DNA of 64,000 nucleotides from DASQZT01 sp035638575 (GTDB lineage Bacteria; Acidobacteriota; Terriglobia; Bryobacterales; Bryobacteraceae), in contig DASQZT010000015.1 of the NCBI GenBank assembly GCA_035638575.1, forward strand, positions 83,956 to 147,955, in the 5' to 3' direction. The notes beneath the pieces are model-generated. The model saw nothing but the letters and a program-made list of their open reading frames with translations, was not told the DNA's origin and did not search any database. Within the stretch, counting starts at the first letter, position 1; every line of letters starts with the position of its first letter. Of the stretch, positions 61,383-64,000 are shown one piece after another. Both the position numbers and the translations under genes were made by a program.

Positions 61383-62509
61383 TGAACGAGTGGGCCCGTA
61401 AAATCCGCGAAGGCGACACCCGCGCGCTGGCCCGCGCCGCCACCAGCGTGGAGAATCGAGATCCGCGCGCGCTCGAGACTCTGCGCGACCTCGCTCCTTT
61501 CGCTGGCCATGCCCGCACCATCGGCATCACCGGTCCGCCCGGCGCCGGCAAGAGTTCCCTGGTGGATGCCCTGGCGGCGGCCCTGCGGCAACAGGGAAAA
61601 ACCGTCGCCATCATCGCCGTCGATCCCAGCAGCTCCCTTACCGGCGGCGCCATCCTGGGCGATCGCATCCGCATGCAGCAGCACCACGCCGATCCTGGCA
61701 TCTTCATTCGCTCCATGGCCACGCGCGGCAACCCCGGAGGCATCGCCCGCTCGACCGCCGGCCTCGTGCGCCTGATGGATGCCGCGGGCAAGGATTTCGT
61801 CTTGATCGAGACCGTCGGAGTCGGCCAGGACGAGATCGCCATCGCCTCCCTCGCGCAAGTCACCATTGTTGTGCTGGTCCCCGGCATGGGTGACGACGTG
61901 CAAGCCCTCAAGGCCGGCATCATGGAAATCGCCGGCGTCTTCGTGATCAACAAGTCGGACCTCCCCGGCGCCGATCTCGTGGAGCGCGACCTGCGAGCCG
62001 AGCTGCCTCACGCGGCCATCGTCCACACCGTCGCCACCGAAGGAAAAGGGATCGGCGAATTGCTCGCCGCGGTCGAGCAGGTCCATGCCCAGCCACGGCA
62101 CGCGATCGACCTGCCCCGCATCGACCACCTGGGCATTGCCGTGCCCGATCTGGAAGCGGCCGTGGCCTTCTACCAGACCCTCGGCCTCGCCGCTTCCCAT
62201 CGCGAAACCATCGAGGCCGAACAGGTGCGCCTGGCCATGCTTCCCGCGGGCGACTCCCGCATCGAGCTGCTCGAGCCCACCGCGCCCGATTCCCCCATCG
62301 GAAAGTTCCTCGAAAAGCGCGGCCCCGGCCTGCACCACGTGGCGCTGCGCGTCCCCGACCTCCCGGCCGCCGTCGCGCGCTTGCGTGCCTCGGGCGCACG
62401 CCTGTTGAACGAGCCGCGCGAGGGCGCCGGCGGCCACCTCTACGTTTTCGTGCACCCCGCCTCCGCCGGAGGCGTGCTGTTGGAACTCATTCAGGAGAGC
62501 GAAACTTGA
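61382..62509 (+). CDS. Fusion of MeaB-type GTPase and methylmalonyl-CoA epimerase
   Basis: About 375 residues. Residues 1-235 are a MeaB/ArgK-type G protein: TIGITGPPGAGKSSL (Walker A), IAVDPSSSLTGGAILGDRIRM, SMATRGNPGG, ETVGVGQDEI and VFVINKSD. Residues about 240-375 are a VOC-fold methylmalonyl-CoA epimerase: IDHLGIAVPDLEAAVAFYQTLGL, RIELLEPTAPDSPIGKFLEKRGPGLHHVALRV, and a final GVLLELIQ; the metal His and Glu are present. MeaB protects methylmalonyl-CoA mutase; the epimerase provides its substrate. The C-terminal helices that dimerise ordinary MeaB are absent. The gene overlaps its neighbours on both sides. Confidence 0.88.
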   Translation: MNEWARKIREGDTRALARAATSVENRDPRALETLRDLAPFAGHARTIGITGPPGAGKSSLVDALAAALRQQGKTVAIIAVDPSSSLTGGAILGDRIRMQQHHADPGIFIRSMATRGNPGGIARSTAGLVRLMDAAGKDFVLIETVGVGQDEIAIASLAQVTIVVLVPGMGDDVQALKAGIMEIAGVFVINKSDLPGADLVERDLRAELPHAAIVHTVATEGKGIGELLAAVEQVHAQPRHAIDLPRIDHLGIAVPDLEAAVAFYQTLGLAASHRETIEAEQVRLAMLPAGDSRIELLEPTAPDSPIGKFLEKRGPGLHHVALRVPDLPAAVARLRASGARLLNEPREGAGGHLYVFVHPASAGGVLLELIQESET

Positions 62510-63369
62510 AAGCAGAAATCGGCATCATCGGCGGCAGCGGTCTCTACACCATGCCAGGATTCGAAGCTCACGAAGAGGCGAACATCGACACCCCCTTTGG
62601 CCGCCCTTCGGACAATTACGTGGTCGGCACGCTGGCGGGCCGCCATGTGGCGTTCCTGTCGCGCCACGGCCAGGGCCATCGCATCTCGCCTTCGGAGCTC
62701 AACTTCCGCGCCAACATCTACGGCATGAAACTGCTGGGCGTGGAGCGCATCCTCTCGCTCAGCGCCGTCGGGTCGCTCAAGGAGGAGCACCGCCCGCTCG
62801 ATTTCGTCATCCCCGACCAGTTCTTCGACCGTACGCGCGGACGCATCTCCACCTTCTTCGGAGAAGGCCTTGTGGCCCACATCAGCTTCGCCGATCCCGT
62901 CTGCCCCGAGCTGGCCGCGCTCCTCGCCGGCGCCTGCCAATCCTCCGGCGTCAACGTCAAACGCGGCGGCACCTACCTGTGCATGGAAGGGCCGGCCTTC
63001 TCCACCAAGGCCGAGTCGAACGTCTACCGAAGCTGGGGCATGGACGTGATCGGCATGACCAACTTGCAGGAGGCCAAGCTCGCGCGCGAAGCCGAGATCT
63101 GCTACGCCACCGCCGCCATGGTCACCGACTACGATTGCTGGCATCCCGCGCACGACGCCGTGACGGTCAACGACATCATCGCCAATCTCGTGAAGAACGC
63201 CGAGAATGCGTGCAAAGTGGTGGCCGCGGCCGTCGCCCAAATGCCCGCCGCGCGCGCCGCCTGCAAGTGCGGGTCGGCGCTCTCCCACGCCATCATCACC
63301 GATCGCAAGATGGTTCCCGAAACCACCCGCCAGAAGCTGGGGATTCTGATTGACAAGTACTTCGTGTGA
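62506..63369 (+). CDS. mtnP: S-methyl-5'-thioadenosine phosphorylase
   Basis: About 287 residues. Phosphorolysis of methylthioadenosine in the methionine salvage route. IGIIGGSGLY, the phosphate-binding LSRHGQGHRISPSELN, LSAVGSLKEE, EGPAFSTKAESNVYRSWGMDVIGMTN and MVTDYDCWHP are all present. Length fits trimeric MTA/PNP enzymes. It starts with TTG overlapping the stop of the MeaB-Mce gene (TTGA). Recycling of methylthioadenosine from polyamine or homoserine-lactone synthesis is the likely job. Confidence 0.93.
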   Translation: MKAEIGIIGGSGLYTMPGFEAHEEANIDTPFGRPSDNYVVGTLAGRHVAFLSRHGQGHRISPSELNFRANIYGMKLLGVERILSLSAVGSLKEEHRPLDFVIPDQFFDRTRGRISTFFGEGLVAHISFADPVCPELAALLAGACQSSGVNVKRGGTYLCMEGPAFSTKAESNVYRSWGMDVIGMTNLQEAKLAREAEICYATAAMVTDYDCWHPAHDAVTVNDIIANLVKNAENACKVVAAAVAQMPAARAACKCGSALSHAIITDRKMVPETTRQKLGILIDKYFV

Positions 63370-64000
63370 CGAAATCGCGCGCAATGTCCTCGATCGGTCG
63401 GTGGCCGGCAATCCGCCTGGCGAGCTGCCGCGGGCCCTTCTCGAAGAGCCCTGCGGCAAGGCGTTGTTCGGAATCCTGGTGGAGGGTCTGGCGGACCGCT
63501 TCGAGCCCTCCCTGTGCGATATTTACGCGCGCCTGTTCTCGCAGGCCGCGGCGTACGCCGACAGCGCCCTCGAGCCCGCCGCGCTGATCGCGCGTTACCA
63601 GCGCGTGCGCAAGCCCCGCCTCGTATCGGCGGAGCCGCGCCGCGTTTTCGTTCTCTCGCGCGTCACCCTGGGCGCCGATGTGGCTGTTACCAGCGTCCTG
63701 CTCGACGCCGCCAAACTCCGCTTCCCGCATGCGGAAATCGTCTTCGCCGGCCCTCGTAAGAACTACGAGATGTTCGCCGCGGATCCCCGCGTTCGCCACG
63801 CCGAAGTCGCCTATCGCCGCGGCGGTTTGCGCGACCGCCTGGCCGCCTCGGAAGACTTGGAGCCGCTCCTCTCCCCGCCCGATTCCCTGGTGATCGATCC
63901 CGATTCGCGCCTCACGCAGCTCGGCCTGTTGCCCGTGTGTCCCGAGGATCGCTACCGCCTGTTCGAGAGCCGTGCCTACGGCGGCTCCAGCGACAGCGCC
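63350..64000 (+). CDS. Glycosyltransferase-9-like protein, N-terminal part (cut by window edge)
   Basis: The frame is open from a TTG at 63350 (with GGGGA six bases upstream) to the end of the window. It reads CDEIARNVLDRSVAGNPPGELPRALLEEPCGKALFGILVEGLADRFEP..., then RRVFVLSRVTLGADVAVTSVLLDAAKLRFPHAEIVFAGP and YEMFAADPRVRHAEVAY. The ...LSRVTLGADVAVTS... and ...FPHAEIVFAGP..... segments resemble the start of heptosyltransferase-like GT9 domains. It overlaps mtnP by 20 bases. The C-terminal half lies outside the window, so the family call is moderate. Confidence 0.62.
   Translation, partial: MTSTSCDEIARNVLDRSVAGNPPGELPRALLEEPCGKALFGILVEGLADRFEPSLCDIYARLFSQAAAYADSALEPAALIARYQRVRKPRLVSAEPRRVFVLSRVTLGADVAVTSVLLDAAKLRFPHAEIVFAGPRKNYEMFAADPRVRHAEVAYRRGGLRDRLAASEDLEPLLSPPDSLVIDPDSRLTQLGLLPVCPEDRYRLFESRAYGGSSDSA

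Overview
The window is a GC-rich bacterial chromosome segment that most resembles an Acidobacteriota genome of the Solibacter/Bryobacter type. That assignment rests on gene families I recognise as expanded in that group: a TIGR03435-type protein (8818-9672), a VWFA-related protein (17355-18284), an NHL-repeat protein with a Solibacter-type C-terminal domain (6135-8654), a duplicated orphan permease of the ADOP kind (42811-45261), DUF3500, and many secreted proteins of unknown role. No rRNA, tRNA, CRISPR array, intact insertion sequence or prophage was seen. The assignment is inference from gene content; no database was searched.

Layout. 1-9.7 kb: the end of a membrane protein, a ROK sugar kinase, secreted proteins, a TPR/ABC-permease operon and two lineage-type surface proteins. 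10-17.3 kb: an M13 metallopeptidase, a divergent ProC-like reductase, a porin stub, and an OFA-family transporter overlapping acetyl-CoA synthetase. 17.3-22.9 kb: VWA, DUF362, LolA-like and CPBP-protease genes. 23.0-28.8 kb: a seven-gene aromatic amino acid operon (trpC-trpF-trpB-trpA-chorismate mutase-DAHP synthase-tyrA), nearly every junction overlapping or abutting, preceded by an AT-rich leader with nested inverted repeats. 28.8-36.8 kb: a coiled-coil protein, an NYN/LOTUS RNA-binding protein, a decayed methyltransferase, a small membrane protein, alcohol dehydrogenase plus metallo-hydrolase, a CopD-like protein, YgfZ, a PHP phosphoesterase and AccA. 37-42.8 kb: a MacA/MacB-ATPase pair without permease, DUF72, a YvlD-like protein and glycolate oxidase subunits GlcE/GlcF. 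42.8-51 kb: ADOP permease, an MsbA-like exporter, orphan EpsI, an alkyltransferase-like repair protein and small secreted proteins. 51-55.9 kb: homoserine dehydrogenase followed by methyltransferase, DsbA-like, S41 peptidase and lipoprotein-sorting-like genes. 55.9-59 kb: a less GC-rich patch with a broken antitoxin, a secreted putative metallopeptidase, and a VapBC-like pair whose toxin is truncated. 59-64 kb: a Gfo/Idh/MocA oxidoreductase, acyl-CoA dehydrogenase, a MeaB-epimerase fusion, MTA phosphorylase and the start of a GT9-like gene.

How genes work together. The trp/aro/tyr block joins the DAHP entry step, the chorismate branch point and the last steps to Trp and the Tyr precursor; trpE, trpG and trpD are not in the window. 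The acyl-CoA dehydrogenase and the MeaB-Mce fusion overlap and point to acyl-CoA/propionate catabolism through methylmalonyl-CoA. The OFA transporter and acetyl-CoA synthetase overlap and suggest uptake and activation of a small organic acid. GlcE/GlcF form two thirds of a glycolate oxidase.

Most notable for follow-up: the structured leader before trpC, start codons sitting 6-9 nt after -10-like hexamers (possible leaderless mRNAs), the MeaB-Mce fusion, the metallopeptidase-like protein with QExxH instead of HExxH beside a truncated VapC, and three genes caught in decay (porin stub, methyltransferase, antitoxin). I did not find a clear new multi-gene defence or biosynthetic system.
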